Origin: Amylostereum areolatum
Lineage: Eukaryota > Basidiomycota > Agaricomycetes > Russulales > Stereaceae
Assembly (NCBI GenBank): GCA_012932865.1
Contig: SAXG01000003.1
Span: 992,001 to 1,056,000, forward strand
Length of the DNA: 64,000 nt
Direction: 5' to 3'
Shown here: positions 24,929-35,938 of the stretch, one piece after another
How the letters are laid out: every line of letters starts with the position of its first letter
How positions within the stretch are numbered: the stretch's first letter is position 1
Made by a program: the position numbers and the translations under genes
Notes under the pieces: model-generated
Databases searched by the model: none
Told to the model about the DNA's origin: nothing
What the model saw: only the letters and a program-made list of their open reading frames with translations

Positions 24929-26809
24929 ATGATCGCCGACGACGATGTCAGGACCACTCTGGGCGCTCTCCTCGTAGGCGGCCTCATCGCGGTGAGGTTC
25001 GTTCCTCTCGCTACCCAATGCGTTCTCGTCGATACCAGCTGAGAGCAATTCAGCGTTTCTGGAGCAGTGGCCGTCCAGACATATCTATACTTTCGGATGT
25101 ATCTCAACGACCTTCTCCGGATCAAAGCCATGGTTCTATCGATATGGTGAGGGTTTTTTGCATGGATGCAAACCGAGCTAATATACGCACAGGTTGCTCG
25201 ATGCAATGCACTCATGTCTAATTTCTTATTCCCTCTGGTTCTATCTTGTTCTCAACTACGGCGACGCTCGAATAGCAGACTTTATCCCTGCGTAAGTCTT
25301 GTGTGGAATGCTGTACGATTTACCAATGCTCAAGGCTCTCTATTCAGATCATTGGCGGTGTGTGTTTGGGACCTGTACTGCCTTAGAGCTCAACGTGACA
25401 TATTATGTATCGCAGCTAACTGTCGCGATAACGGTATGTGCACCTCCTACCATCTCCTTCCTCGTCCTTACCCATGGAGCAACCAGGCGATTGTTACATT
25501 TGTTGCCCATCTGTACGTCGTCCTTCACGTCTGCCGAGGGAGACACTGACCAGGCTTTATTCAGATTTTTCTCCTTTCGAGTGTTCCGATGTGCGTCCAT
25601 TTCCTGATCACCCTGTATCCCAGCCCTCATGTTTCTCAGTGAGCCAAGGGAACTGGTATCTATTTGGCCCCCTGGTACGTTCATCCTAGTCTGCGAACTT
25701 ACGGTGTAAATCTGAGTTGACATAATGTGTAGTGTCTTCTTTCTCTGGCCCGCCTAGGTACGAGTGTCGTGCATCCAATGGGGACGGCTTAGTTCTAACC
25801 GAAAGGCATAAATAGTTGCTGCATTGGGTATGTCGAAGAAACCATCTCAAATTCGTTTGCCTGACCACAATATTGCAGTAACGACAGTCAAGATGTACGT
25901 ACTTGGAGGCCGTACCGCTTGGATGCTGATCTTATATGTTATGTCTCCAGGGCCAATCTCCACAGCTTTCCGGCGTTCCTCGCTGAATTCATGGTACGGC
26001 CGCCGTAGCATTCACTAGATGAGATTGACGAACATCTTCTTCAGTCACTTTTTACGCTGGGTCTCTCCCTTTCTTCAGTGCTCGACATCATGATTGCAGT
26101 ATCGATGTGTTATTACCTACACATAAGCCGTACAGGCTTCGGATCGTACGTGCTCTGCTCGAAGCTCCCCTTCAAGTCGATGTTCACGCTCTCCCTAGAA
26201 TCGATCATCTTATCGACATAGTTATGCTTTACATTTTCCAAAACGGTGCCTTGCCATGGTAAGTGTTTTGACATTCGTGAACATGGTACAGGATGGTGAT
26301 ATTTAACTAGCGTTGTCACGGTCGCAACCATGACTTGTGTAAGCCCACAACTTGCCGACATTGCTTTTGCCCGCGCTGAATAAGGTTTGAAAATAGTGGT
26401 TGACTATGTCGAACAACCTCATTTTCATGGGAATATACTTCGGGATTAGCAAAGGTTTTCCCTTCACTGATTTGTACGGACGACCTTGTCTGACCCCTGC
26501 CGCAGTATATGCGCTGTCCCTCCTGGTCTCGTACGTACATTTCTCATCGCAGACCTTGATCGTCGACCCTCATGCGTCGGTAGGCTCAATTCTCGTGCAT
26601 CGTTGAAAAGACGCTCTATCTCGTCGTCTCAAATGGACAACAACGCCGACGATCGCCCGGTTCTCTTCCGACATCTACGCGGAAGCACGGCACAAACTAT
26701 ACGGATGGATTCGTTCCCATTCGTCGGTCAAGATTTCCATATCCCACGAGCAGCGACTTATTTCTCTCCTGCAGACAAAAACGTCCCCACCTCCAGACAG
26801 CGATCCTAA
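24929..26809 (+). CDS. DUF6534-like seven-helix membrane protein
   Basis: Mushroom-forming fungi carry many copies of this integral membrane family, function unknown. The gene is broken into about a dozen small exons. Those I can join read: start MIADDDVRTTLGALLVGGL, then VSGAVAVQTYLYFRMYLNDLL, WLLDAMHSCLISYSLWFYLVLNYGD, AIVTFVAHLFFSFRVFRLSQGNW, FLAEFMSLFTLGLSLSSVLDIMIAVSM, NNLIFMGIYFGISK and LLVSLNSRASLKRR. The last is the family's terminal cytosolic signature, and hydrophobic segments are spaced as expected. A polar tail ends at 26809. The phase at the exon beginning near 25350 is not settled, so one junction may be wrong or the gene slightly damaged. The start is the first ATG before the first hydrophobic helix. 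Confidence 0.68.
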
Positions 26810-27344
26810 GATGGTCCGTTTCGCCCACGCCGCCTTCGTGCCAGTCTGATGTTTCTCAAAATATAGGCATCGCAGATTGAGGTCAACATCACGAAAACAA
26901 TTGAATATGGTCTGGACATGGATGGAATGCAAAAGGGAAAGCAAACGTCGGACGCGGGTCCCTCTAATGTAGGATAAAATTTTGGGCCTCAACCGCTTTG
27001 ACGATTCACCAGATCATCTCCGCCTGCAGTGTATCTACTAATGATATTCCTTGTATACCCTCTATATATCGTAGCATATGGCCTGGTATCGTGCTGAGAT
27101 GAGATTCCCAGTGCTCATCCGTCGTGCTACTATCGTACTATTGTCCGTAGTGGCCGCGAATCGTGTTTAGCAGGCGTTGAGATCGTTGAGAGCGTACTCA
27201 GCCGCGTCCCGACGCACGGGGTGGTGATGCGCGTTATTTGTGCGCGTTTGGAGAATACTACATCGTCGCGGCGATCATGACTCCTTGCAAACTGTCTGTC
27301 CTCTGTTATTACCTTCGAGCGTGTAGCTCTCGTTCTTGCACATT
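26810..27344. other. Intergenic region of about 535 bases
   Basis: Holds the 3' end of the membrane protein gene and the promoter of the glutaminyl-tRNA synthetase gene. No gene is seen. Confidence 0.5.
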
Positions 27345-30181
27345 ATGGCTCCAAAGCCTAAATCTACTTCACCAGAAACTGCGGAACTTATAGAGCTCTT
27401 CAAATCGATCGGACTCACCCAGGCCAAGGCTGCCGAGGCTGCCAAAAGTGCGAAGAGCGCTACAATCCTCAAAGACCTGATCGTGAAGCACGATTTATCG
27501 GACAAAGGCCTGGAAGAAAAGCAAGCAGTCTTGGTGACATCGCTTGCCGTTCAGGGTACGAAGATCGAGCAGGAGCAGCGGTCGTACATCGTAAACGCGA
27601 CGTTAGACGGTAGGTTGAAGACGGTAGATCAAGTCAACGGTGAGCTACCTACTCCTCCTTGCATGTTCTTACGCGCACGGGCTTCTATCAAGCGTGTGCT
27701 GGTTGGCTGATTGTTGAACTGGTGCTCGTGTATAGCTGCTACAAAATACCTCGAATCGCGTCGATTGCCTGTCGACGACAAGGATTTTGACAAACACTGC
27801 GGCGTCGGTGAGCATACATGGCGATCTTCACCTCCTACCACGTCTATAATCATCATACAGGATTCTCTATCACCCCAGAGGAGCTCTACTCCGCTGTGAC
27901 AGGATACATCCAATCCAACGCCATTGCAGGGTGGGCTAACCTCGGTGGTGTTCTCGGAAGCCTCAAGAGCTCCGAACTTCGTTGGGCCAATGCCCTCGAG
28001 CTCAAGAACAGCGTAGAACGTGCATTTACGGAACATTTCGGGCCCAAAGAGGCGGCGAAACCAAAAGCAAAGGTCGATATCCCCCCTTAGTTGTTTGAAA
28101 CAACGCTGAGGCACCTTCAGGAGCCGAAAAAAGAGAGCACGAAGAGTACAAACCCGACAGAGGACGCCTCTCGAACGGTCTTTGAAGAAGGCTTCCTCGG
28201 TCGGCTACACAAGCCAGGGGAGAATCCTCAAATCAAGCCTGAAGCTTCGAGATGCGCATCTCAAGACAACAGGTGGCAGTGTTTGGACGCGCTTCCCTCC
28301 AGAGCCCAACGGCTACCTCCATATCGGCCACTCCAAAGCTATTTTCGTCAACTTTGGGTATGCTGCTCACCACGGAGGCAAATGCTATCTGCGCTACGAC
28401 GACACAAATCCTGAAGCGGAAGAGGCGAAGTACTTCGAGAGCATTCTGGAGATGGTGCGATGGCTGGGATATGAACCATGGAAGATTACCTATTCTAGCG
28501 ATTACTTCGATGAACTTCACGCACTCTCAATTGAGCTTATCCGACGGGATAAGGCGTACGTATGCCACTGCACCGGTGCGTTTCTTTTTAATTTGAAGTG
28601 AACGATTCATTTAAGCTGGGTCTGAAACAGGTGATGAGATTCATGCGTGCCGTGGTGGCGACGATGGGGGACCTCGACGAGCCTGCACTCACCGTACGCG
28701 ACCTATCTCTGAATCGTTGGAGGAGTTCGACGGTATGAAGAACGGCAAGTATAAACCAGGAGAAGCGATCCTGCGCATGAAACAGGATATTGAAGACGGG
28801 AACCCCCAGATGTGGGACCTCATTGCGTATCGCGTTCTCCTGGCCCCTCATCACCGGACGGGTGATAAGTGGAGGATCTACCCCACGTATGACTTCACCC
28901 ATTGTCTGGTGGATAGCTTCGAGAATATCTCGTGCGCTTTTATTCTGTCCCATATCTGGTCAAGCCTGACACGCGTTTGATCACAGTCATTCACTTTGCA
29001 CAACAGAGTTCGTCGCATCTCGCGTATCCTATGAATGGCTGTGTGACGCACTAGAGGTCTACAAACCCCGTCAGTCGGAGTATGGACGGCTCAATATCCA
29101 GGGGACCGTCATGTCCAAGCGAAAAATACTTGCTTTGGTCAAAGAGAAGTACGTCCTCGGCTGGGACGATCCGCGTCTGTACACCCTCATTGCCCTTCGT
29201 CGGCGTGGCGTCCCTCCCGGAGCCATCCGTTCTTTTGTTGGTTCCCTCGGCGTGACTACAGCGCCTTCGAACATCGAACTCGCCCGCTTCGACCAGACGG
29301 TGCGGTCGTATCTGGAGAACACTGCCCCGCGACTTCTCATGGTTCTCAAACCCCTCAAGGTGACCATCGAGAACTTATCAGATGACTACGTTCTCTTTGT
29401 CGAGAAGGCGCTTCACCCGAAGGTTCCTACACTGGGTACTACCAAACTTCCCTTTACGCGCACGGTTTATATCGATCGTGACGATTTCCGCCTGGAAGAC
29501 TCGCCAGATTACTTCCGCCTCGCGCCCGGGAAGACCGTTGGCCTCTTCCAAGCGCCGCACCCTATTACATGCCTTTCGTATAAAACCGATCCTACCACTG
29601 GCGAGGTAGTAGAACTCATCTGCAAACTTGAGGACGGGAAGGAAGGCGCTGCGCTGAAGAAGCCAAAGGCCTTTATCCAATGGGTGGCCGAGCACAAGCC
29701 CAGTGGCAGTCCCGTGCAGGTGGATGAAACGAGGGTATTCCACCAGCTGTTCAAGAGCGACAATCCGGCTGCAGCCCCCGATTTCAGGGCAGACGTGGAC
29801 CCGAACAGTTTGGAGGTGATAAAGGGTGCGATGGTTGAAGTAGGGTTCTGGGAGTTGTCTAAGCGAACATACGCCGAGGCAAGGCAGGACAGCAAGACGC
29901 GCACGGAGACTGCGCTGAAGGAGAATACGACGATTAACTCGTCTGGCAAGGACGACGGGGCGTTGGATTCGACGCCGAAGGTGACGAGCGAGCAACTCGT
30001 TGGAAAGGAATGTGTGCGGTTCCAGGGTTTGCGGGTGGCATACTTCGCGGTGGATAACCAGGACGCGAAGATAGGATGTCTTGAGGAGGGGGACAGAGAT
30101 GCACCTGGCCGACGGGACGGGGACTACGTTGTGTTGAATCGGATTGTGAGTCTCAAGGAAGATTCAGGAAAGACAGCATGA
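27345..30181 (+). CDS. GLN4: Cytosolic glutaminyl-tRNA synthetase, with a one-base frame break near 28244
   Basis: Charges tRNA-Gln with glutamine. The start [15 protein letters not shown] opens the eukaryotic YqeY-like N-terminal tRNA-binding domain. The class I catalytic domain follows, with [15 protein letters not shown] (HIGH motif) and VMSKRKI (KMSKS motif), and then the beta-barrel anticodon-binding part ([11 protein letters not shown] onward). Introns: 27640-27735, 27808-27860, 28073-28120, one near 28575-28631 and one near 28932-28987. Upstream of the HIGH motif the frame changes between [12 protein letters not shown] and [11 protein letters not shown], because one base is surplus at about 28244. 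Both sides are strongly conserved, and an intron that removed the first part would delete conserved residues. As an essential single-copy enzyme it is unlikely to be truly dead, so a sequence error is the simplest reading. Confidence 0.92.
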
Positions 30182-30429
30182 GAAAGATCTACCTACAAAG
30201 TGTACTACCTACTTCGGAGTGTAATGATATAGACCCCAAAGCTAGCTAGCAAGCTTGAATTCGGTCACAAGACCGCGTCAGCCAGCCAGAACCCAACTGG
30301 ACTTTCTCATGCCACTCAGAGCCACTGAGCGGGATTGACTTCTCCATGCACACTTGTTCATATTATGCCCGCTTCCCGATTAACTAGTGCAACCTATCTT
30401 TACCACAGTCTCAGCCCGGATAGTGCGAT
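30182..30429. promoter_or_regulatory. Short spacer between GlnRS and hydrolase genes
   Basis: About 250 bases between a stop and the next start on the same strand. It contains the GlnRS 3' end and the hydrolase promoter, with no separate feature recognised. Confidence 0.4.
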
Positions 30430-31671
30430 ATGCCGATCGCCACTGTAAACGACGCAGGTCTCCAGTTCTTCTACGAAGATACAGGGCCCTTGGACCATCC
30501 ATACTTGACCATAGTCCTCGTCCATGGTACTGGTTTTCACACTGGCATGTCACATTCGACTTTACCCAGGCCACATGCCTTCTAACCCCTTGTATCTTCT
30601 GGCAGGCATCTTTCGTCGATTGTTGCCCCACGCCGCGCCAAACAACGTACGCCTCATCTTGGTGAACCGACGCGATTATCCCCGATCCACCCCCTTTTCT
30701 TCGGTAGAGCTCGCCGCATTGAGCAGCGAAGATGTTGCAACGCGTACCGCTGCGATCAGGCAACATGGTCTCCAAATGGGCGCGTTCTTGGCCTGGCTCG
30801 TCCGTATACAAGGACTCTCTCCGCTCTGCAGGGATATTGACGGGAAAACAAAAGGCGGCATGGCTTTCGTAGCCTGGTCGCTATCGCATACAGCGATGTC
30901 CTCGTTGATCTCGTGCGCGGATATGCTCCCTGTAGATGAGAGTGCGGCGCTAGAGCCATATCTACGTGCATATTGTGCATTCAGTGAGCCTCTACTCTCT
31001 GCTGGGTCGCGCAGATCTAATTACATGCCATAGACTCTCCATACGTATCTTTCGGCCTTCAGTCACCATCCTCTTACCACCCGCTCACAGAGGTGGCCGT
31101 CCCAGAGGCCGAGCGCGTTCCGCGGTTCAATACCTGGGTGTCCGCCTATCATGACTATACACCGAACGCGGCGGCTCTCCGCGATCCCGCACTCCTGGAC
31201 ATGACTCCTCTGCCTTATCCCACTCCGGTTTTAGAACCTGGTACACCCATACCCACTCTTGACGCGATGAGCCCGTCAGACCTAGAGAGTGTCGTTTGGC
31301 ACGCACCCATCCAGAGCTCAGAGCTGTTCATATTCACGCTCCCGCTGGAGGTCAACAGCGAACACACCAGGCGTACGCTTTTTGATAAGGAATGCGCGAA
31401 AATATTCCCCGAGTGTAGGTTCGTGCTGCTGTACGGCGAGAAGGACTCTTGTCAGGGGGTGGGTGCGGCCTGGACAATCGAGAAGATGTACGATGAACGT
31501 AAGGCGAAGGGCGAGGTGGGTAGGCCATTGGAAGTTGTCGAAATGCCAGAAGCAAACCATTTCGTGAGTGAATCGGTCTTGCTAGGTCGACTATGCTGAC
31601 TATAACGCACTACTTAGCCTCATTGGGATCAACCTGAGAAGACGATGTCGTTTTTTGCCTCGATTCTGTAG
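30430..31671 (+). CDS. Alpha/beta hydrolase
   Basis: An alpha/beta-hydrolase-fold protein of unknown substrate. It starts MPIATVNDAGLQFFYED and reaches VLVHGTGFHTG, the oxyanion-hole strand and loop. LILVNRRDYPRSTPFS follows, then the nucleophile region FVAWSLSHTA, where Ser follows Trp instead of the more usual GxSxG. The acid lies in LLYGEKDSC and the His in ANHFPHW. For HGTGFHTG to continue into IFRRLLP the intron must run from 30545 to 30605 with a GC donor (GCATGT). A GT donor a few codons upstream would remove conserved residues. Other introns are 30984-31033 and one near 31566-31617. The small spacing to GlnRS does not imply shared function. Confidence 0.82.
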
Positions 31672-31801
31672 ATCATAATTCGGGAGATGCGCCGTATGTG
31701 ATGTATAAAAACCACAACTGCGTGCAAATTTCGAAATAAGTATTACACATAATTAAATACATCCTTCTCTTTCTCTTGTATCCAACAGCGCCAGCAGCAG
31801 T
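31672..31801. other. Short convergent spacer
   Basis: AT-rich 130-base region between two stop codons, holding overlapping 3' ends. Nothing else is seen. Confidence 0.5.
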
Positions 31802-33770
31802 TTACTTTGCCTGCACTTTCGACCAGTATGTGCCATTCGGGAACTCGAACTCCGCAATGCTCGACTTCAACATTTCGATGCTACCAACCACGGTCAGAAT
31901 TCTCTCCCACAAACTGTAAATGTTCTTACCTGTAACCTTCCGTCGGGTTGCTAGGTACGTTATACCGTCCACGAGAGTTGATCGAGCAAGGCGTCGCAAA
32001 GTGCTCATGTAAGTGGTCAACGTACTCGAGCACGTTGCGCTCCATCGAGCCAGAAATGGCGACATAGTCGATCACACTGGAAAATTGAGTAAGACAACGC
32101 TCTTTGGGAAGAGGAGTGGTGAAATTTACCTCAAATGAATGACGTATTCACAAAGACCGACACCGCCAGCGTGAGGACACACGATGACACCAAATCTACG
32201 ATGGTATAAGTGTTCGTATCCTAGCTTGAACGGGACGGTAAGCGTACTTAGCAGCCATGAGTAGCACACTCAGGACTTCGCTAACTCCCGCAAGTCTGCA
32301 CGAGTCGATTTGGCACACGTCGATCGCCTCGGCCTGGAGTAACTGCTTGAACACTATGCGATTGTGCGCGTGCTCTCCCGTGGCAACCCCAATACCATAG
32401 GGTTTGAGTGCCTTGCGGACGGCAGCGTGGCCAAGAATGTCGTCCGGGGCCGTTGGCTCTTCGATGAACCTTTTGTACGATCAGTATATGGCACGATCGA
32501 AGGCGGATTGACTATACCAAGGTCGGAGTGGCTCAAGGTAAGTGACGTAGTCGATGGCCTCCCTTACGTCCCAAACCTGGTTTGCGTCAATCATGAAGAC
32601 GGCACCGGTCGGGCCTGCATTCTTTCCCTTCAACTCCGGGCTGTTGGGATCTCTCGTGGAAACACCCGCAGAGTAATATTGAGGGTCGTCGATGATGGAG
32701 CGGATGATCTTGCCGCGGCGGAGGTCGTTTTCACGGTCGGCACCAACCTTCATCTTGAAGGTGTTGAAACCAGACTGCGACAGCCTCCTTGGTAAGGCGC
32801 TCGATCTTCTCGTCCGAATAACCTGAATTCTTTCCGTGAAACAAGAACCGCAAGATTTCAACACGGTATTACCTAGCCAGCCCGCTGACGTGACATAGGC
32901 CGGATACCTGGACGGTATTGGTAGGCGTATCGCGTAGAATTAGAGCGAAAAAAGCTCACCCAAGTTCGCGGACTGTATTCTCACGCTCTGCCTTGGTCGA
33001 CTCTTTGGCCTTGAGCATCTCAAGAGCTTCCTCCTTGGTAATCGCGTCGGTGATGTATCGAAAGGTAGTCGCGTCGACGAGTTCTTCCTGCATCGAGAGT
33101 GAATAGTCAATTCCAATGGTTGCATAGCTTGACGACATACAGGGCTCATGTCGACTATGAGTTTCCAGAGAGGCTTCTTGCGGGACCTTGCATATAAATC
33201 CCAGAGCGCGTTATCGACAGCACCCGTCGCGATATGAATGACGCCTTTCTCCGGACCAATCCTACATCACAGTTCGCATCGCAATTTTGGGAGAATTCGA
33301 GAAGACATACCATCTCAGTTGCGAATCTGCGACAAGGTAGTCCCAGGCTTTGCCCATGTTAGAAAAGAGCGATTCGATCTCTTTGCCAACCAAGCGCGAG
33401 GCGACTTCTTTCACGGCTTGGCAGACCTACAGCTTCGTGAAAGGACCAGCAGGCGTGGCGAACGTCGAGGAAGCGTACGATGTCATTGCCACGACCGATG
33501 GTAAAGGTCATCCCATAACCGACCAGATCTGATGTGGTATACAACGCGATGTAGGCCGACGAATAGTCACCCGCCACATTCCTGAATAGATGCTTCAATA
33601 AAACCTCCGAATAAACCGGAGCAGCGATGCCTGCTCACATAGCATCTGACCCGTCTCCAGTTAATGAGGTCGGGAAGCGAACGTCTGTAGAGAGTATGAG
33701 GAAAGAGAAGATAAGGAAAGTCAGGAGGTAATGCACCATGCACTTCAAAATGGGAGATCTTGACGGACAT
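31802..33770 (-). CDS. Enolase-superfamily sugar-acid dehydratase (L-fuconate dehydratase/ENOSF1-like), frame break near 32778
   Basis: Mandelate-racemase/enolase type enzyme, likely to dehydrate a C6 aldonate; the closest type I recognise is L-fuconate dehydratase (human ENOSF1). It starts [19 protein letters not shown], with GDGSDAM and [14 protein letters not shown] in the capping domain. The barrel shows the KMK catalytic motif ([11 protein letters not shown]), metal ligands in [15 protein letters not shown] and TGEHAHN, and a late HAGGVG. About ten introns, for example 33427-33478, 33582-33638 and 33685-33736, join in frame. One surplus base at about 32778 separates LTKEAV from [10 protein letters not shown] and breaks the frame just before the catalytic Lys. 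The rest is intact, and all catalytic residues remain encoded. Confidence 0.87.
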
Positions 33771-34122
33771 GGTGGCAGAGTGAGAAGGACGGAAAGAGCA
33801 TCCATTGGGAAGGATCTATATAAACGAAGGAATATTGAGCGGGTTGTCGCCGGGAGTCCGGGACGGGAGGTCAGGAGTACGCCAGTCAATCTCCCGGCCC
33901 GGGCGTCCCGTCGGCTCTGCGGACTAGCCTCTGCTCATCTCAATGTCCCAAAATCCCGCAAGTTCTGTACTTAAGTAAACTTCAAACTACTCAAGAAAAA
34001 AAGCGAGGGCCAAGCCTCGCAGCGGGCGATACAATTTCTTCCCATGGGAATGAGATATGAATATCATGGCGGACTGACCCAGGGAGATCGTCAATCCAGA
34101 GCTTAAGAATAACACGGTCTGC
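33771..34122. promoter_or_regulatory. Upstream region of the dehydratase gene
   Basis: About 350 bases containing the dehydratase promoter and the 3' end of the SET-domain gene, both on the - strand. A GC-rich stretch at 33850-33930 is notable, but no specific site is claimed. Confidence 0.4.
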
Positions 34123-35508
34123 CTATTCCACCTCCACCTCAACTCCTTCGATTCGTGCGAGCTCGATACCCTCTGCCTGTCGCTTTGAGGCAAAAGATAT
34201 CAGCCCACACAATACTTCTCTCTGCCCTCTCACGTAGTGTGATACTGTCTCCTCAACATCGGGGCGTGGAGCCATTGATCTGGGCGGGATTACAGGTAGT
34301 CGCTCCAAGAGCGACATCGACATGGACTCGAGCAGATCTGCCGCATCAAGGATAAGCGACCATTGTTCGTATTCGTCCTCCTTAGCTTCGTCGTCCCTTT
34401 GCGTGCGCACAGAAGCGACGATCTCATCCCACAGGCCCTCCACTCCTCGGGCGGCCCGGCCAACCTCCCACTTTTGTCCAGTGTCCTGTCCTCCACCAAT
34501 CTTCAACACGATAGTGTCATCAGGGTTCTCAGGTAGCGAGAACCCGTATCCTAGCAGTAGCTCCGAGTTGGGTTTCGGGCCGTAATTATTGAAGACTTCT
34601 GCACCTGCCGGTAGGAAGATGTGAGATTGAAGGGATATGGATGGTTCTTCGCGCAAAGAGGGTCCCGTGAGAGACGGGGTATTGACCACCCATGACACTG
34701 GTTGTGCGCGTGCGTGATTTAGCGCATCCACTCCGGGAAGAAGCACGGGATGGGAGGCGGCCGTTTGTACGAGTGATGGTGAAGCCGAGAGGAGAGTGGA
34801 AGGGAATGCGCGTGAAGACAGATAAGTTGATGCTGTTAGGTATCTGTCCCTGCAAAGAGAATCAGACCTAGGGCTAAGGAGCATACGAAATTGAACTAGA
34901 GGCACCATGTGAACGCTTCGGCCCAATGCTCGTTGGTTGTCGCGATGTCTTTCCGACATTTTTCCCATTCAGCGAGCCAGTCTCGTTTCCTGTCCATTGT
35001 TGCGCCATGCATATTGGTCCCTTTTAACGTTTCCAATTCCTCTGGGGTGAAATGTAGGGGTGTACGGAGCTTCGTCGCATCTGGCAAGGTGTTGAGATAT
35101 GGCGCATGCATGAGGACGGATAAGCTATATGGTCCATGAGAGCTCGATAACATGGTGTAGCATTGTGCAGTACTCACGTTTCTGGAGAGATGATCCAGTG
35201 GAAGACTATGTAGGAACAGACGAGTTGACGTTCGGACCATCCAGTCACGGTTATGTTTATGTCAGACAGCACACGAAGTGACAAGGACGGGGTGATTGCC
35301 AGAGAAAATGGACAAGTAACAATGGTTGCATTGGATGCAACAGGTTCCGCCGTGACGATAGAAAAGCCAGAGCTGTCTGCCAGAGGTTACATTTGTGTTA
35401 GGTCACAAGAAGTGTACGATGGTCGATACCGGGTGCATATCGAACACTGGGATGAAAACGACCGCCGTGACGCGTAAACCACTCTTGAAAATCCTGAATG
35501 GCCGTCAT
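34123..35508 (-). CDS. SET-domain protein lysine methyltransferase (Rkm/LSMT-like)
   Basis: Resembles the split-SET family (RuBisCO LSMT, yeast Rkm) that methylates ribosomal proteins or other non-histone targets. It starts MTAIQDFQEWFTRHGGRFHP. The N-terminal SET half includes SGFSIVTAEPVASNATIV, then the inserted helical region with RTPLHFTPEELETLKGT and DRYLTASTYLSSRAFPS. The C-terminal SET half has LLPGVDALNHARAQPVSW and the AdoMet/Tyr motif EVFNNYGPKPNSELLLGYGF. A LSMT-type substrate-binding tail follows. Introns: 34850-34905, 35125-35177 and 35377-35429. The frame is intact. Only about 90 bases upstream of the start codon lies a TIR-bounded insertion (35604-35930), which may sit in the promoter. 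Confidence 0.85.
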
Positions 35509-35595
35509 CTGTGAACCGGATCTCGAGAAAATTTTGTGCGAGTAGAGGATGAAGACAAGACGGTCGGTGAACCTCGGTGAACGCGTCGCCGGATC

Positions 35596-35938
35596 GTGAC
35601 CGTAGGACCCGTGAAGCTCCTGCAGATGTGTGTCCGCCAAAGTGCATTTTTTGAGGCAAACTTTGTCGAAATCGCTCCCCAGAAAGTGCATTTTTTGAGC
35701 CAAAATATGGATATCCTTGTCAGAAAAGTGCATTTTTGAGGCCGTCTGGGCCAACTTTTAATGCCAAAAAGCTTGGTCCTGAGCCGGAGACGGCGGAAAA
35801 ACGGCACGTGCTTCAGGAACAGGGCCGAGTCTTAGCCGAAAGTGCATTTTTGGGGCCTAAAAAAGTGCATTTTTTGACCGAAAATCGGGAAGTTCGCCGG
35901 ACAAACATCCACAGGAGCTTCACGGGTCCTGTGACCGT
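35596..35938. mobile_element. Non-autonomous DNA transposon (MITE-like) with TIRs and 8-bp target duplication
   Basis: The core spans 35604-35930 (327 bases). Its ends are inverted repeats of 35 bases, 35604-35638 and 35896-35930, starting AGGACCCGTGAAGCTCCTG and differing at only four positions. An exact 8-base direct repeat, GTGACCGT, lies at 35596-35603 and 35931-35938, as a target-site duplication would. No coding capacity is visible. Inside are five direct copies of a motif close to AAAGTGCATTTTTTGA, starting near 35639, 35683, 35725, 35839 and 35862. An 8-base duplication fits hAT-type transposition, but the family is inferred, not shown. Confidence 0.75.
35639..35877 (+). repeat. Five direct copies of an AAGTGCATTTTTTGA motif
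   Basis: Near-identical 15-16 base units at 35639-35654, 35683-35698, 35725-35739, about 35839-35852 and 35862-35877. Small changes affect the length of the T run and the last bases. All are in the same orientation. The first copy begins directly at the inner edge of the left inverted end and the last is 18 bases from the right one, so the array fills the element. Subterminal repeats of this sort are often transposase binding sites (inference). Confidence 0.75.
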
